DNA of 64,000 nt from Trachythela sp. YZ-2020. Lineage: Eukaryota; Cnidaria; Anthozoa; Malacalcyonacea; Clavulariidae. Position numbers and translations under genes: made by a program. Where the stretch lies: contig JADLSH010000249.1 in assembly GCA_016169945.1 (NCBI GenBank), forward strand, positions 1,736,001 through 1,800,000, written 5' to 3'. Shown piece after piece: positions 63,847-64,000 of the stretch (within the stretch, counting starts at the first letter, position 1; every line of letters begins with the position of its first letter). The notes beneath the pieces are model-generated. The model was not told where the DNA came from and ran no database searches. It was given only the letters and a program-made list of their open reading frames with translations.

Positions 63847-64000
63847 TGGAGTATGTTAAAAGATTAGTCCTCGTCCCAGAATATATGGCTGAACAACGGA
63901 AGGGACCTCTAGTGGCACCTTTGACTGCTCAAGTCAACGAAATAGACTCGGATATGCAAGACACCATTCAACGCCAAGACATCAATGAAAAGGCAAAATT
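63846..64000 (+). CDS. 239-aa conserved Polinton protein, copy 2, partial
   Basis: Begins MEYVKRLVLVPEYM and continues to the window edge with a two-residue deletion ('RQDINEKAK' against 'RQDIPIDEKAK'). The rest lies outside the window. Confidence 0.75.
   Translation, partial: MEYVKRLVLVPEYMAEQRKGPLVAPLTAQVNEIDSDMQDTIQRQDINEKAK

Larger units (their letters stand above)
57402..64000. mobile_element. Polinton/Maverick element 2, degraded, runs off the window
   Basis: Same family as element 1 but in inverted orientation: zinc-finger exons, remnants of PolB, GGGAC hairpins, small zinc-finger protein, ATPase, 107-aa protein and the start of the 239-aa protein follow in order on the plus strand. 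Most of PolB is deleted and an unrelated RT ORF lies in its place. Left end at about 57390-57402, inside a PLE. The right end is beyond the window. Confidence 0.88.

Overview
This is genomic DNA of a multicellular animal, probably a marine invertebrate and possibly a cnidarian. It is AT-rich and mostly non-coding. Host genes are split by GT-AG introns, many DNA transposons, LINEs and Penelope-like elements (PLEs) are present, and no prokaryotic operon structure is seen. The phylum is inferred from overall flavour only.

Layout. 0.2-4 kb (minus strand): alternating exons of a repeated module, a cysteine-bearing extracellular domain followed by a Ser/Thr/Pro-rich linker. 2.7-7.2 kb is one copy of a segmental duplication whose other copy lies at 44.8-50.0 kb. 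9.09-23.22 kb: a nearly complete Polinton/Maverick element with terminal inverted repeats built on 35-bp units. Its plus-strand block holds a small acidic ORF, a GRF zinc-finger ORF, a Bcl-2-like ORF, integrase with chromodomain, a presumed minor capsid protein, a basic core-like protein, the major capsid protein and an adenain-type protease. Its minus-strand block holds protein-primed DNA polymerase B, a small zinc-finger protein, the packaging ATPase and two conserved proteins of unknown role. The blocks converge at about 15.0 kb on overlapping poly(A) signals. Several genes carry a single frameshift or stop, so this copy looks recently dead or carries assembly indels. The polymerase appears to be a seven-exon spliced gene whose first three exons encode four C2H2 zinc fingers.

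23.4-24.1 kb: remnant of an adhesion GPCR. 26.6-27.8 kb: two Calx-beta-like exons on the plus strand. 29.6-51.3 kb (minus strand): an adhesion GPCR gene (LamG, hormone-receptor domain, GAIN/GPS, 7TM) whose exons join in phase; its large introns hold a PLE, LINE fragments, foldback elements, microsatellites, a fossil of a different Polinton-like gene (44.5 kb) and the second copy of the segmental duplication.

52-56 kb: palindromic and hAT-like elements and a LINE. 56.5-57.4 kb: a PLE 5' region with a textbook hammerhead ribozyme and the start of its reverse transcriptase. From about 57.4 kb to the window end: a second, degraded Polinton of the same family in inverted orientation. It appears to interrupt the PLE reverse transcriptase, carries a 1.2-kb 10-bp minisatellite at its end, and has most of PolB replaced by an unrelated reverse-transcriptase ORF.

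The two Polinton copies check each other: matching introns, intergenic hairpins and gene order support the annotation, and differing damage shows which ORFs were once genes.
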